Part shown: piece by piece, positions 11,008-23,239 of the stretch
How positions within the stretch are numbered: the first letter of the stretch is position 1
Layout of the letters: each line of letters starts with the position of its first letter
Assembly (NCBI GenBank): GCA_043228905.1
Contig: JBHGNT010000006.1
Location: 18,538,001 to 18,602,000 of the forward strand
DNA: 64,000 bases
Reading direction: 5' to 3'
Origin: Azolla caroliniana
Lineage: Eukaryota > Polypodiophyta
Position numbers and translations under genes: made by a program
Notes under the pieces: generated by a model
What the model saw: the letters and a program-made list of their open reading frames with translations, nothing else
Told to the model about the DNA's origin: nothing
Databases searched by the model: none

Positions 11008-11019
11008 GAAGGGGGAGTT
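11008..11019 (+). other. Polypurine tract of element D
   Basis: GAAGGGGGAGTT immediately before the 3' LTR, the usual Copia plus-strand primer. Almost the same tract borders Cop1. Confidence 0.85.
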
Positions 11020-11677
11020 TGTTAGGAATATGTCCCTCCAGTAGGAGGAGCCACTTTCTCGGAAAGAGCCGACAATCAAAGACAAGGGAGCAGCCGACTG
11101 GTCGGATGAGAGCTGACAGTCGAGGAGTCGACTATGAGAGAGTTGATATGGAGAGATGATCGAGGTCGAAGACACGATCAGCTAGTCGGGCCGATTGGAT
11201 GGTCGATGACCAGGCCGACCAGTTGGACCAACCCGACAATCGATGAATGAGTCAGCTAATTAGTAAGACTATTATTAATATTAGATAATAATAGGAATGA
11301 CAGTAGCAGTGGCTACATTTGTAAATAGCCCATATAGCGTATAAGTATAAATACACCTAGGGAAAACAGATGAGTGTGTAACAGAATAGTGTGTGAGCCT
11401 CAGTAGCGTAGCGCGTCAAAGAAGAGAGGGTGTGTGACTGTGAGAGCGGTAGCAAAGTTCAGCGAACTTGCTAAGAACCCTAAGCGCGTTATCCTCTGTG
11501 TGTTAGAGAAGATTGTAACCGTTTTTCTGTACTCTCTTATGTATAGTGGAATCTCTGTTCTCGTGGTTTTCCCTATTTAGGGTTTATATGTTGAATCTGT
11601 GTACACTTTTCTGTGTTTCTGAGTTTTGCATTTCAGCGTATTCTTTTCTTATGAAATAACGATTAGTTTCCTTAATA
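11020..11677 (+). repeat. 3' LTR of element D
   Basis: 658 bp, TGTTAGGAATATGTCCCTCC to CCTTAATA. It keeps the intact TG start and the GCCGAC motifs. Visible differences from the 5' LTR throughout indicate an old insertion. Confidence 0.88.
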
Positions 11678-11682
11678 CATTC

Positions 11683-11855
11683 GGTAAACAGATATGTTTG
11701 TCTCGGACTACACCGCCAAGATCAAGAGCATTTGCGATTCACTTGGCTCCATCAACATAATCATCGAGGAAGACGAGATGGTTCAAGTATGCTTGGGCGG
11801 CCTCAGACAACGATTCAACTCATTAAGGACGACAATCTTAGTGAGGGAAAACCCA
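11683..11855 (+). pseudogene. K1 Copia gag, 3' piece
   Basis: Resumes after element D: VSDYTAKIKSICDSLGS, then EDEMVQVCLGGLRQRF, the C-terminal half of the UBN2-type gag, parallel to K2 at 18196-18360. It stops matching after RENP, where an NA-type LTR piece begins. Confidence 0.85.
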
Positions 11856-12213
11856 AGCATGATGCTTGCCAGGTGGTAAGCTATACTTAGCCTCTTCCAT
11901 CACGATATGAGGGAAGGAAAAAGATGTATTGTTGTTGATTCTTGGGTTTTAATAAGATTTCTAGATAGTGATCTAATAGACTATACTTGTGTGCTTCATG
12001 ATTTTTCGATGTATCTTTTGTAATCTATTCCGATCTACTATTAGGGTTGATTAATTTAATATAATATAGTCGTGGAATTCACAAGGTTTTCTACATCTCT
12101 TTCTTACAATCTATTCATATTCTTATTAACCTTAAAATTCTCCTCCTCCTAGTCCATAACCTTGGCGGTTTCCACCTGACTCACGAAACGATCTGGGGCT
12201 GAAAGGCATGACA
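11856..12213 (+). repeat. 3' part of an NA/F-type LTR (fragment)
   Basis: Starts in the AAGCATGATGCTT region and ends GGGGCTGAAAGGCATGACA, a mutated form of GCCGAAAGGCACGACA. It keeps a decayed GTGGAATTCAC palindrome. The 5' half of the LTR, with the tRNA-like module, is missing. Confidence 0.8.
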
Positions 12214-12995
12214 CCGCATCCTTGATAGTTGTAGGCCACCACAACACAATATTGCTTATTTTTTGGGTAGTGGTTTCTCCTGCATAATGTCCGCCAGCAA
12301 TTCCACAGTGAACTTTGCGTAATATGATTTCTTTTTCGAATTGTCGAACCCCTCGCCACTATATTCCATCTGCTCCCTTATGATATAATGTGTCCTCTGA
12401 AAGACAAAAGTTCAGACTCCGAACTGCGAACCGTTTCCTTTCATCTGCGATATAACTTTGGGTGGTAAGCCTATACTGAGAATGAAATCATTTTTGTGAG
12501 CCATAAATATGCAGATTCTTCATCCACTTTGGGCAAATTAATAGCTTCTACCCTAAATAGTTTGGCATCCGGAAAATGGTCTCAAACTACTTCCCCTGGT
12601 TCTGCTAAGTCTAGTTGACTTAACTAGTCGGCTACCGCATGTTGTACTCTAGGGTGATGCACTATGTCGAACTCAAACTCTTGCAAAAGAAGCATTCATC
12701 TTGCTAGTTTTCCTCTTAAAGACTACTTCGACACCAAATATAGCAATGCCGAATGGTTAACATGAAATGTGAATTTTCGACCCAGAAGGTAGTGTCGAAA
12801 CTTATTTACACTATACATCATGTCAAGAGCCTCTCGTTCGGTTGTTGAGTAATTCCTCTAGGTTGTCGACAACTTACGACTTGTGTAGTATACTGGTCGA
12901 TACCAATTGGGCCCCGATAACTACATTAATGCAGTTCCAATTGTTATAACTGAGGCTGTTACAAAGACATGAAGGTCTTTTGCCCAATCCGGTGG
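12214..12995 (-). pseudogene. Element L: B-family RNase H and integrase N-terminus remnant
   Basis: On the minus strand, in pieces: PPDWAKDLHVFVTAS, RNYSTTEREALDMMYS, RHYLLGRKFTFHV, LLLQEFEFDI, then the start of integrase (ADERKRFAVRS, DTLYHKGADGIY). The order and wording follow element B RNase H to integrase (47270-47960). The frame is broken in several places. The NA-type LTR fragment lies at one end. Confidence 0.8.
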
Positions 12996-13004
12996 TGTCA
13001 TAAT

Positions 13005-14446
13005 GTAACGTCTTTGATAAGGTAAAGGCCAATACATTTCCGGAGCATCAGCCATACGACTGCCCTATTGACTTACAACTAGGGAAAGAACCTCCATGGG
13101 GCCCAATTTATAATGTCTCCCTTGTACAACTAGAGACTTTGCGGGAATATATCGATCAGAATCCAGAATAGATATGCTCTATCATTAATCCCAAATCTTT
13201 TGGAACATCTCAGTGGAGCAAAATATTTCGCGAAATTGGACCTTCGCGGTGCATATAATCTAGTTCGGATTCGTCCGAGGGATGAATTGAAGACTACTTT
13301 TTGCACTCCCTATGGACATTTCGAGTATATTGTGATGCACTTTGGTCTCACGAATGCACCTGCAGTTTTCCAACACATGGCGAATTATATTTTTCGAGAT
13401 TTTCTCGATATCTTCACTATAGTTTACCTGGATAACATCTTAATCTACTCGAAGACCCAAGAGGAGCATGATGAACATGTTCATCAGGTACTACGTCGAC
13501 TACGAGAATATGGTCTCTACGCAAAATTAGAAAAGTGTAGTTTCAACCAGAATGAAGTGCAATTTTTGGGGTATGTTGTATCATCAGATGGTATTGCTAT
13601 GGACCCCATGAAGGTGCAAGCAATTTTAGAGTGGTAGACGCCCATTTCAGTGCGCGATGTGCAATGTTTTCTCGAGTCTGAAAATTTTTATCGGAAATTT
13701 ATTAAAAATTATTCTAAGGTTGTGCTTCTGCTCACTCAACTCACACACAAATATCAGCCATTCATATGGAGTTCTGATGTCGCCGAGGCATTTGAAAGCT
13801 TAAAACGAGCATTTACAACAGCGCCTATTTTAGCACATGTCGACCCAACAAAACGCTTCATCCTTGAAGCTCATGCATCCGATTTTGCACTAGGGAGTGT
13901 CCTATTGCAGACTGGAGATGGTGGACATCTACACCCTGTTGCCTTTCATTCCCAAAAGTTTGAAGCTACAGAGATCAACTACAAGATACATGACAAAGAA
14001 CTTCTTGCAATTGTGGATTCTTTTCAACAATGGCGACATTTTTTAGAAATTTCTTCTCAATAGATAATTGTTTACAATGATCATAAGGACCTGACATATT
14101 TCCAAAATGCTCAAGTCTTGAGTCGCCAACAAGCACGATGGGCACAATTTTTGACCCACTTCGACTTTGTCATATATCGACCTGGGATGGAGCAAGGCAA
14201 AGCAGATGCTCATTCTCGACGCTCTTATATGGAACTTCGTCCAGGGGAACCAGTGTTCGAGCATCAAAAACAAATCCTTTTGGGTCCTAATTGCCTACGA
14301 TTAATGGTAGTTAATGCCATAACACTTGAAGATTCCACTCTTCTTGATTCCATTTGAGATCATATGGCCACTGATGAATTCGCCAAGCACGTTTTGGATC
14401 ATATCGTCCTGGATCGTGCTTCGTGCTCACAATTGAAAAACCCTCG
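13005..14446 (+). pseudogene. Sushi/Tcn1-like chromovirus pol, copy 1 (RT, RNase H)
   Basis: The RT N-terminus (VFDKVKANTFPEHQPYDCPI) is followed by [35 protein letters not shown] and [20 protein letters not shown] (YLDN in place of YLDD). RNase H follows (DFALGSVLLQTGDGGHLHPV, EINYKIHDKELLAIVDSFQQ) and RWAQFLTHFDFVIYRPG. It ends in the linker before integrase at SCSQLKNPRN, then runs into the gag of copy 2. This pol type is typical of fungal and vertebrate chromoviruses, and of Tcn1-type elements of non-seed plants. Stops at 13635 and 14060; no LTR seen. Confidence 0.82.
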
Positions 14447-16900
14447 TAATGACGGATCAATTTCGACAAGGACTTCGCAATGATGTGAAAGACCTACATC
14501 CCACATTTCATGAATATCCTAAATCTCTTAGTGAGGCAATTAATCAAGTTGTACGATGTGACAATTGTCTATGTTGAACATCAACAATGATCTTGACCTC
14601 GATTAGAGCAAATACATGCATCAATGACACTGTTTCCAATCGAAATATATGTAACTACATGTTGTCGAGGATCTTTAACAAAAACGGAAAAAGTACAGAC
14701 ACCGAGTGAACCGTCTATGTTTATATTGTGGTGGCCCAGGACACATAATGATAAATTGTCCTCATCAGCCTAGGCGTCAAGTTAACCAAATACTAGTACT
14801 AAATCTAATCTTGATTGTCCAATTGCATCTAGTAATCTTAATAGCCCTACAACTTCAAATTAGTTTGAAGTGCTTTGCCAACTAGATGAAGTGTTAAAGG
14901 AGTAAGTCCAAGTAAAAGAGGAGCCATTTGGTTGGATAACCCAAAATATATCAATTCGGCCTATGGTAATGCTTCCATTTAATCAAGTTGATTAGTAGGG
15001 TTTTTGTAGCACAAGTTGAACTTAGTCCCTCTAAGTGTCATCTTGTCTTTGCCTCTGCTCTCTTAGATTCAGGAGCCAACTCTTGTTTCATGGACCGAGA
15101 CTTTGCCTTGACACATAATATCTTATTAAAAATACTTCATTGTCCAGTATTGACCACACTCATGGATGGTCAACCTATTGCCTCTAGAGACATAGCTGAA
15201 AAGTCTAAGTCAATTCATGTAGTTCTTAGTGATTTCATTCAATATCATCCATGGACTTGAGCATCCAATTTTCCTCGGTCTACCTTGGTTTGGCTTCATG
15301 GCCCATAGATTGACTAGAGGAAACGAGTTATCCTAGAATCCCAGAAAAAAACCACATCAAATTTCTCTACTACTAAATCAAATCTATAGTGCCATCAGAT
15401 CTCAATAATATCTCTAAGAATCTTACACAAAGAGGGACAAAAAGTTTATATTTGTGATAGTAACAACATCAACCTCAACTCAACGAAAGTTGATTATCTT
15501 ACTTCCAACCGAGAATCAAGAATTCCAAAATGTCTTCAATAAGGACAAGGCCACTAGTCTCCTTGAACATCGACCTTACAATTATCCTATCAATCTTCAA
15601 CAAGGAAAAGATCCATCGCGGCATCAATTTATAATTTATCTCCAGCAAAGCTTAAGGTTCTTCTCGACTATATTGATGAAAATTTAGCAAATGGATTTAT
15701 TCACCATTCCAAATCTCCCATTGGTGCACCAATAGTTTTAGTTAAGAAGAAAGATGGATCACTTTGCTTGGTTCTAGATGGAGGCTTAAAGAAAACCATA
15801 ACTCCGAACAAGTATGTCTTGCCTTTAATCTCAATACTTTTAGAGTGCTTGAATGGACCCAAATATTTCACAAAGCTCAATCTTCAAGGTGCTTATAATG
15901 AATGGAAAATTGCATTTCGCACTCAATATGCCATTTTGAGCATGCAATTATGCTTTTTGGTCTCAAAAATGCTCCAATGGTTTTTCAACATATGGCCAAT
16001 GATATTTTTCGAGACTTCTTGAATATATTCACCATATTTGTACGATATGTTGATTTTTTCCAAAACTCAAGAGGAGCATGATGAGCATGTTCGCCAAGTT
16101 TTGCGATGATTACAAGAATATGGTCTCTATGCCAAACTCGAGAAATATAGTTTTGCGATGATTACATAGTCTCCCGAAAAGAATATCTATGGATCCACCA
16201 AAGGTACAAACAATTCCAAAGTGATAGACACCACAATCTATGTGTGATGTCCAATGTTTTTTGGGATTTGCAAATTTTTTCTACAAATTCATCAAGAATT
16301 ACTCAAAGATGGTTCTACCTCTTACACAATTAACATAGAAAAACCAATCATTCATATGGAATTTAGGTGCAACTAAGGAATTTGAAAGCTTGAAATATGC
16401 ATTCATGTCTACCCCTATTTTGATCCATGTTGACCAAGCCAAGCCTTTTAAGTCTAGAAGCTGATGCATCAGATTTTGCACTCAGGAGCATCCTTGCACA
16501 ATCCGAAGACAACCGGTAGTTACATACATTCACTTTTTATTCACGGAAACTTGAAATTGCAGAAACTGGTTATGAGATTCACAACAATGAGCTTTTGGCT
16601 ATCGTGAACTCTTTTGAACATTGGCGCCATTTCTTGGAAGGTTCTCCCCATCAAATAATTGTCTACAACCATCACAAGAACCTAACATATTCCCTAAATG
16701 CTCGAGTGTTGAATCATCAGTTTTCTTGTTTGTGTATTGCCATGGAATACACCAATGAAAGGCGGATGCTCTATCTCAACGTTCCTACATGGCACCTTGT
16801 TTACGGAATGTTTCTTTTGACTATCAAAAGCAAGTTCTCCTTGGTCCTAATCATTTACAAGCAATATCAACTAATACCTTTATATATAGGGGGGTGTAAA
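14447..16900 (+). pseudogene. Sushi/Tcn1-like chromovirus gag-pol, copy 2
   Basis: Gag C-terminus (TDQFRQGLRNDVKDLHPTF, AINQVVRCDN) at 14450-14570; zinc knuckle CLYCGGPGHIMINC at about 14715-14760; protease ALLDSGANSCFMDRDFAL at about 15055-15110; RT remnant 15480-16260; RNase H at 16450-16640 (EADASDFALRSILAQSED, NNELLAIVNSFEHWRHFLEG). More decayed than copy 1, with many stops and shifts. The protease has the usual D-S-G. Copies 1 and 2 overlap in RT and RNase H, so they are two elements fused by deletion or recombination. Confidence 0.82.
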
Positions 16901-17286
16901 CCTCATGTCAATCATCTTTGTAGTTTATGGCCAAGATGTTGATGCAGGTCCATTGTCCAACAAGTTGAATGTGGGTTGATCTTTTCTGATGTCAAATGTT
17001 GGGCCCCATGTTGGATGGTTATATTGGCGAAACTGAGGTTCGTCGAATGGGGCTGATTCTAATAGGATCCTTAGTATCTACAAAATGTGGATTACCACTT
17101 AGATGGTAATGTAGGTGTCAATGAAGTGCTTCATCAACTAAAGCATCCTTGTTTCTGAGGGTTTTTAATTGTGCATTTGCAGAAATACTGGCCATTTGAA
17201 GCTATTGAGAGATCAAGCTCAACCTAGTTTAGTTAGTTAGTCAACCATGTAATTTCGTAGTTACCTAGATAGAATCTAGTTAGAAG
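16901..17286. other. Unassigned 386 bp
   Basis: AT-rich sequence after the recognisable RNase H of chromovirus copy 2. No convincing open frame or LTR boundary. It may be decayed integrase of that element. Confidence 0.4.
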
Positions 17287-17526
17287 TGTTGACTATAACG
17301 CCTTAAATAGGACCTTGTACTTAAGTGGGATATTCTAGATCCTCCACTCCTAAGTACATTTAATATAGGACTTACACCTTAGTACCTATATTCCACTCAC
17401 ACATGTGCACCTTTGCACATGAGATGTATATATACCTCATTGTGGGTATTTTTGTATTTGATGATGATGATGATAATGCTAATTTAATAGAGTTACTCAT
17501 CCCCCATCTTGTGTTATCCATAAGTG

Positions 17527-17564
<38 letters not shown>

Positions 17565-17668
17565 TCTCACACACATACACACATATCACTTAATCTTCCG
17601 TGCTTATCACTAATCACATAATTAGGTACTAATTAACCCTTGCTTAATTACTTACCTAATTTTTAACA
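17287..17668 (+). repeat. Probable 5' LTR of Copia element K2
   Basis: Starts TGTTGACTATAACGCC and ends TTTTTAACA directly before a primer site. It contains a TATATATA box near 17428 and a (TC)16 microsatellite. The 3' LTR is absent, so the left boundary rests only on the TG start. Confidence 0.6.
17529..17560 (+). repeat. (TC)16 microsatellite
   Basis: Uninterrupted TC dinucleotides in the K2 LTR, followed by a short CA-rich run. Confidence 0.97.
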
Positions 17669-17680
17669 TGGTATCAAAGC
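17669..17680 (+). other. Primer-binding site of K2
   Basis: TGGTATCAAAGC, one base from the initiator tRNA-Met complement, immediately after the LTR. Confidence 0.85.
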
Positions 17681-17838
17681 GTTTGGTTTAGCACATCCAC
17701 TAAGCCCACCCAACTCTTCGTAATTGTGTGTTTGAAACGCTGACGACAAATTATGGCCATTCGCTACTGTGGTGCCGCTACGTAGCACGTACACGTGATC
17801 GAAGGAAGAAAAACAAAAGAAGGGAAGACACAATCAAC

Positions 17839-18482
17839 ATGAACACACAAATGGGTAGCTCGCTCCCTAGCGAAAAGCTAGACCAGAGCAATTATTCATC
17901 TTGGGAGTACAAGATGACCCAATACCTCGTCGGCCAAGGGTATTGGAGCTACATCAACGACGCACAAGAAAATCGACCCGACTCGAAAAATGCTGACTAT
18001 GCAACATGGGAGCAAGCGGCGAGTCGAGTCATGTATTGCTTGGCAACATGTGTCCACGACCACATGCTTAGCCACATTCGAGACGCCAACATGCCCAAAG
18101 AGGCGTGGGAGAACTTCAAGAAAATGTTTGTCGCCAACACGACTGCTTGAAAGCTTCAACTCCGACAAGAGTTGAACAACATTTAGCAAAAAGACATGTC
18201 CGTGTCAGACTACACCGCCAAGATCAAGAACATTTGCGACTCGCTTGGCTCCATCAAAATAAACATCGACGAAGACAAGATGGTTCAAGTATGCTTGCGC
18301 AGCCTCGCACAACGATTCGATCCATTACGGACAGCAATCTTGACGAGAGAAAACCCTCCTTCATTCTTCGACCTCCAATCAATGGTATTGGTCGAAGAGA
18401 ACCACGTCCGAACCAAAAGCAAGACGTCCGAAGGACAAATGTTCTTCTCGAATTCGGATGGTGGCCAAGGAGGAGGTGACGG
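17839..18482 (+). pseudogene. K2 Copia gag, truncated
   Basis: MNTQMGSSLPSEKLDQSNYS start, SWEYKMTQYLVGQGYW, ATWEQAASRVMYCLAT, then after a TGA (NTTA-stop-KLQLRQELNN) and a TAG, SVSDYTAKIKNICDSLGS, DKMVQVCLRSLAQRF and NPPSFFDLQSMVLVEENHV. It is the plant UBN2-type gag of a Copia element, here cut before the zinc knuckle by an F-type LTR at 18483. About 90% similar to K1, including the TGA at the same codon, where related gags have Arg (CGA to TGA). Confidence 0.85.
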
Positions 18483-18975
18483 TGTCGTGCCTTTCGGCTC
18501 CGGATTGTTGCGTGAGTCGGGTGTGACCCGCTGGGGTTTTGGACTAGGAGGAAAGAAAATTCTAAGGCAATTAAGAATATGAAATATATTGTAAGAAAGA
18601 AAGATATGAAAAACTCGTGAATCCCACGAGTATAGTGTATTAGTGAGTAATCAAATTAAGAGAGAAAGAATAGTTAGCAAATTCGTGAATCCCACGATTA
18701 TCTTATATTAATCAACCCTTGTAAAAATAACCAACCACCTCTATACATATTTCTCTCTTCCTTATATAGTGTTGGAAGAGTCTAAGTTTATCACATGCGA
18801 GCATCATGCTTTTCCTATCTTTAGTTTTCATGCACACTGCATGTGCATGATTAGCTTTCTATCTCATCTTTTCTTTTCATTCGAGTGTCTATGCATGAAT
18901 AACTTTTTGTACCATACATGTCTAGAAATTTTACATGGGATAGAGTTTAGTATAACTTTAAAATTCATAATACGC
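18483..18975 (-). repeat. NA/F-type LTR fragment, minus orientation
   Basis: Begins TGTCGTGCCTTTCGGCTCCG (the LTR 3' end read backwards) and carries two CTCGTGAATCCCACGAG-type palindromes at 18614-18630 and about 18682. It is cut at 18975 by the G LTR, so the outer half with the tRNA-like module is absent. More diverged than F. Confidence 0.85.
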
Positions 18976-19675
18976 TGTCGTGCCTTTCGGCTCCGGATCG
19001 TTGCGTGAGTTGGGTGGGAACCGCCGAGGTTTTGGACTAGGAGGAAGAGGAATACAACTTAAGGCTAGTTATGAATAGTAGAAAGAGAAGTAAGATAGCA
19101 ATCTCGTGAATCCCACGAGTTTAGTGTATTTAAAACAATATTTAGATTATAAGAGTAATTTAGATGGCAAAATTCGTGAATCCCACGAATATATTAGATT
19201 GATGAATCCTTGTATATTAATCAACAACCTTATACATATTTCTCTCCTCCTTATATAAAGATGGAAGATGCTAAGCATGGCTTCATGCTTTTTCACCAAA
19301 AGTGTCCATGCACACTAAATGTGCATGTGATGTGATGCTTTGTCATTTCCTAAGTATAGGGCTCATGCACGCTAGATGTGCATGAGTCACTTTTAATGTC
19401 ACGTGTAAATAAAATATTCACACCCTAAAGAATACATGATTTTTACCTTTTATGTGTAAATAAAGGTCTTATATGTATTAAATCTATATGTATAACACTA
19501 AAGATAAGTTATTACAATGGTAAAGTTGAAGTTTATCTACGTGGAGGTGCAGGGTTTGAATCTTGCCTTATGCACGTGATAAATATTTTGATATATTATT
19601 TATTTATTTATATGTATCTAAAATCGAATATATTATTTTATGGTTTTCACGTAGTGTGTGGAATACACTACGACA
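18976..19675 (-). repeat. 3' LTR of element G
   Basis: 700 bp from TGTCGTGCCTTTCGGC to CACTACGACA, followed by the reversed polypurine tract CTCGCCCCCTCC. It has palindromes at about 19102 and 19171, RY hairpins and a tRNA-like module. Confidence 0.9.
19506..19576 (+). other. tRNA-like module in G LTR (decayed)
   Basis: A-box-like TATTACAATGG and B-box-like GGTTTGAATCT, each one or two bases off consensus, at the same place in the LTR as in NA and F. Antisense to the element. Confidence 0.6.
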
Positions 19676-22432
19676 CTCGCCCCCTCCGAACCCGCACATC
19701 CTCCGGTATGTGCCAAAGTTCTCGATTCCTCATATCCGTCTTCACGCAAAGCTTCCTCCGATTCTCCCCTTATGTCGACTATGAGTTGTAATTCACTTTC
19801 TTCGCTTCCCGGATCACCGTGGTCTTTGTCCGATTGCTCCTCGTTGTCGGCCTTGGCTTGGATCACATAGGGTTTGTTGTCGGTCCGCTTCTTGAAAATC
19901 TTCACCCGCTTCCCGGCTATAGGCACTCGTAGTATTGTTCCATCCAACTCGGACAGTCGGTACGTTCCGTTGTCGAAGACTTTCCGAACCTCGTATGGCC
20001 CGAACCACCTTTTCGCGAATTTCTGCATCGTTGTATGTTAATGGTCCAAACTACTGTCATAGACGATCACCCAATCTCCTTCTTCAATCCTCCTCGGTCA
20101 TAGTCGGTGCTTTGTGTCGAACCGGCTTTTGTTCCGGAATTGTGCTTCTTGTTGTCGGCATATTGCTTCCGCTATGTCTGCCGGTCTTCCCTCTAGTTGT
20201 CGTATCCGGACCGCTAGTAGTTCTTCCCGGCTCATCTCTTCCTTCCACGGTAGCACTGTCCATGTTGCGATCGCAGTTTCCGTTGGCATTACCGGTGCTT
20301 GTCAGGTCATGAGTTCTGCCGGCATGTAACCGGTTACGGAGCTATGCATCGTCCGATCCGCCCATAGTGCATACGGAAGCGTCTGCGGCCAGTCCTTCAC
20401 CTTTCCATCGCATGCCTTCGCAAGTGCTTTCACGATCGGACTATGTCCTCGTTCGATTTTCCCGTTGGCCTCCGCGTTAAAGGAACTCTGTGTTTGGTGA
20501 AGAATCCCCTAGCTTTGTCCGAGTCGAGTTCTCCCTGGTCCGCAATCACTTGTCCTACGCACCCGTACCTGCAAAATACTTCCTCCAAAAGAAATTGGCA
20601 TACCACGGAACACATTTTCCTCTGAAGCGCTCGGCCTTCTACTTGATTCGTGAGATCTTCCCGAGCTAATACCAAGTATTTCTTTTGTCCGATCGCAGTC
20701 GGCATGGCCACTATGTCGACCATCCACTTGAAGTTGATTGTCGGTGAGAATGTCGGATGTAACTCATCTCGATGTCGAACCTCGGAGTAGACTTGACATT
20801 TCTCGCAGCTTTCCGTGAACTCCGCGACATCTTTGTACATTTTCTTCCACCAATATTTTTGCTTGATCTTCACAAATGTTGCCCATGTTCCTCGGTGTCC
20901 AGCCCAATCAGATTCGTGAAACTCGGACATTATCCGGTTTCGTTGCTCTTTTGTCCCGACTACTCAAAGTGGTATACCATACGGTCTTTTCGGCGCCCTC
21001 CATATTAATCCGTTTTCCGAGAAGAACTTTTGGACTTGCCTCTTCTTCCTTCAGATCTCGGCTCTTCTTCCTTTATCGTTTGTTGAGTCCTCGGCCTCTT
21101 TTAACATCTTTCCGATCATCAAACTTTCTCCCTCGAATTCTTCTTCCCGGAATTCTCGGATTACGTTCACTCGGCATATGTGCTCCGACGCAAAGTAGTC
21201 TTCGGAAACTTCTTCATTATCCGATTCAGTTATGTCGTCTCCGAACTGAGCCCTTGATAACATATCCGCTACCGTGTTGTCCTTCCCCGAGATGTGTCAA
21301 ACATCTGGATTAAGCGACTTGACATATGCAACCCACCTTAGCATAGCTACATCCGGTATCGTACAACACCGCATCATCCCGAGTATCGGAAGACAATCCG
21401 TCTCGATCACCACTTCGGCTCCGATCAAATAATCCTGATCCGATTTTATCGCCGACACGACTCCCCACAGTTCTCTTTTGACTTGTGCATATCCACGTTG
21501 CCTTTCGTTGAGAACCTTTGCTCCGAATCGGATCGGATACCGCGAACCATCCGAGTCGGCTTGATTGATGACCCACCCGATACCGGTTGGACTTGTATCA
21601 ACCGTTACTATGATCGGTCGGTCGTAGCTCGGCTTCTTAAGTGCTTCCGCCCTCCGAAGTGTCTTCTTCAATTTCTTCATGGCTTTGGTGTGTTCCGGTT
21701 TCCATTCGAATTTCTTACCTTTCCGCAACAAGTGGTAGAGCGGGTCTGCTATATGTGCATAGTGCGGAATCCATATGTGATAGAATGCGCATGCACCGAG
21801 AAACCTTCGGACTTCGGATGCTGACTCGCATACTTCCTCCATAGCTTGAATCGCATCGATCTTTGTTGGTGACGGTCTTCGGCCGTAGGGCCCACATAGA
21901 TGTCCGACCACCAATATTTCTTCTTGCCCGAATGCCGATTTCTCCCCGGAAAGTGTTAGGTGCACATCTTCTAGCTTTCGCAACACTTTCTCGCAATCAT
22001 GAATATGGTCGACCACGAACTTTCGGCATCCCCGATCATCCATAGTCTCATCTTTTTCTTCTACCGCGCATCCTTTCATCGGAATGTCATCGAGGAACGG
22101 CATCGTTATCTCCGGAATGCAGTCTCGAAGCACCTTGTTCATCGCGTTCATCATATGAGCAACCGAGTTTGTCGCTCCTTGTGGTAGTGTGCACATTCGG
22201 ACTAATCCTATCGGTGTTCGCATGGTTGTGATGTCTCGGCTCTCCACGGCTAGTTGGAATTGGTCATACCCCAACCCGAGTATAGGTCTCCGATGGAGTA
22301 TATCGCACGACTGGCAAAAGCTTCCACAAATTCGTCCACTATCGGACCGACTCCCGAGTTCCGGATCGTGACCTTATTCACCGGTTGCAAGTCTGGGATA
22401 AATCGGAGTGACCCATTCTTCTTCAGAACCGT
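19676..22432 (-). pseudogene. Pol of element G (RT C-part, RNase H, integrase), broken
   Basis: Homologous along its length to the intact F pol. RT with PFLDDIPMKGC, RNase H (TVDTSPTGIGWVINQADSD) and DMLSRA are readable in frame 22274-21297. Integrase zinc and core regions follow in pieces at 20930-20430. A deletion of about 20 bp near 20480 removes part of the TTAYNPEANG block before the catalytic Glu, and further shifts lie near 21270, 20300 and 20030. The C-terminal chromodomain-free tail ends in the LTR. It is interrupted at 22432 by element F. Confidence 0.88.
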
Positions 22433-23239
22433 TGTCGTGCCTTTCGGCTCCGGATCGTTGCGTGAGTCGGGTGGGAACCACAGAGGTCTTGGACTAGGAG
22501 AAAGAAGTTCGTGAGATAGAGATTAATTATGAGTAAATAGCAAAGAGAAAGATAAGAAACTCGTGAATCACACGAGTATACTATATTAATTGGTACTTAG
22601 GGTGTTAAGAGAGAAGTAGACGTATAAATCGTGAATCCCACGAATAATTTTTGTATTGATTAATTCTTAATCCAAAAAATCAACAACCCTTTACATATTT
22701 CTCTCCTCCTTATATAAGGGAGGAAGAGCTAAGCATGGCTTCATGCTTTTTTTTTACAAAAAGTGTTCATGTCCACTAAATGTGCATGTGATGCTTTTTT
22801 ATTTCCTAAGTATAGGGCTCATGCACGCTAGATGTGCATGAGTTATTTTTAGTGTCTCGTGTTTTTCTTTTTCATATATTAAAAAAATACACGATTTACC
22901 TTTTAATAAAGGTATGCATAAATAAAGGTCTTATACGTATTAAATCTATATTTAGAACACTTAAGATAAGTTAATGTAATGGTAAGGTTGGGGTTTGTCA
23001 ACGTGGAGGTGCAGAGTTCGAATCACGCCCTGCGCAGTAGTGAGTATTTCCTTTCTTTTTACATTTATGTCTCTTTATCCGGCTCTTCCTTGCCGGTATG
23101 CCGTTTTCTTCCTTGCCGGTATGCCGTTTTCCCTCCTTGCCGGTATGCCGTTTTCTTCCGGTTCTCACCGAGCACTCCATTCTCTATCCGGAGGGACAAA
23201 AATATAATTTCCACATAGTGTGCAACCTACACTACGACA
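22433..23239 (-). repeat. 3' LTR of element F
   Basis: 807 bp. Contains three tandem copies of TTGCCGGTATGCCGTTTT (about 23089-23160), a 9-bp-arm hairpin CTCATGCAC/GTGCATGAG (22818-22842), two GTGAATC palindromes near 22560 and 22629, and a tRNA-like module. Confidence 0.95.
22969..23037 (+). other. tRNA-like module in F 3' LTR
   Basis: A-box-like TAATGTAATGG, spacer, then B-box-like AGTTCGAATCA, and a downstream TTTTT run near 23056. Antisense to the element. Confidence 0.62.

Larger units (their letters stand above)
5412..11677 (+). mobile_element. Element D: decayed Tnt1-like Copia element
   Basis: Two LTRs (5412-6908, carrying a hAT-type insertion, and 11020-11677), an initiator-Met primer site, a degenerate gag-pol and a polypurine tract. 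The target duplication CATTC lies on both sides and restores the K1 gag when the element is removed. It is the same lineage as the intact Cop1 (38336-43762) but much older, judging from LTR divergence and many stops. Confidence 0.92.
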
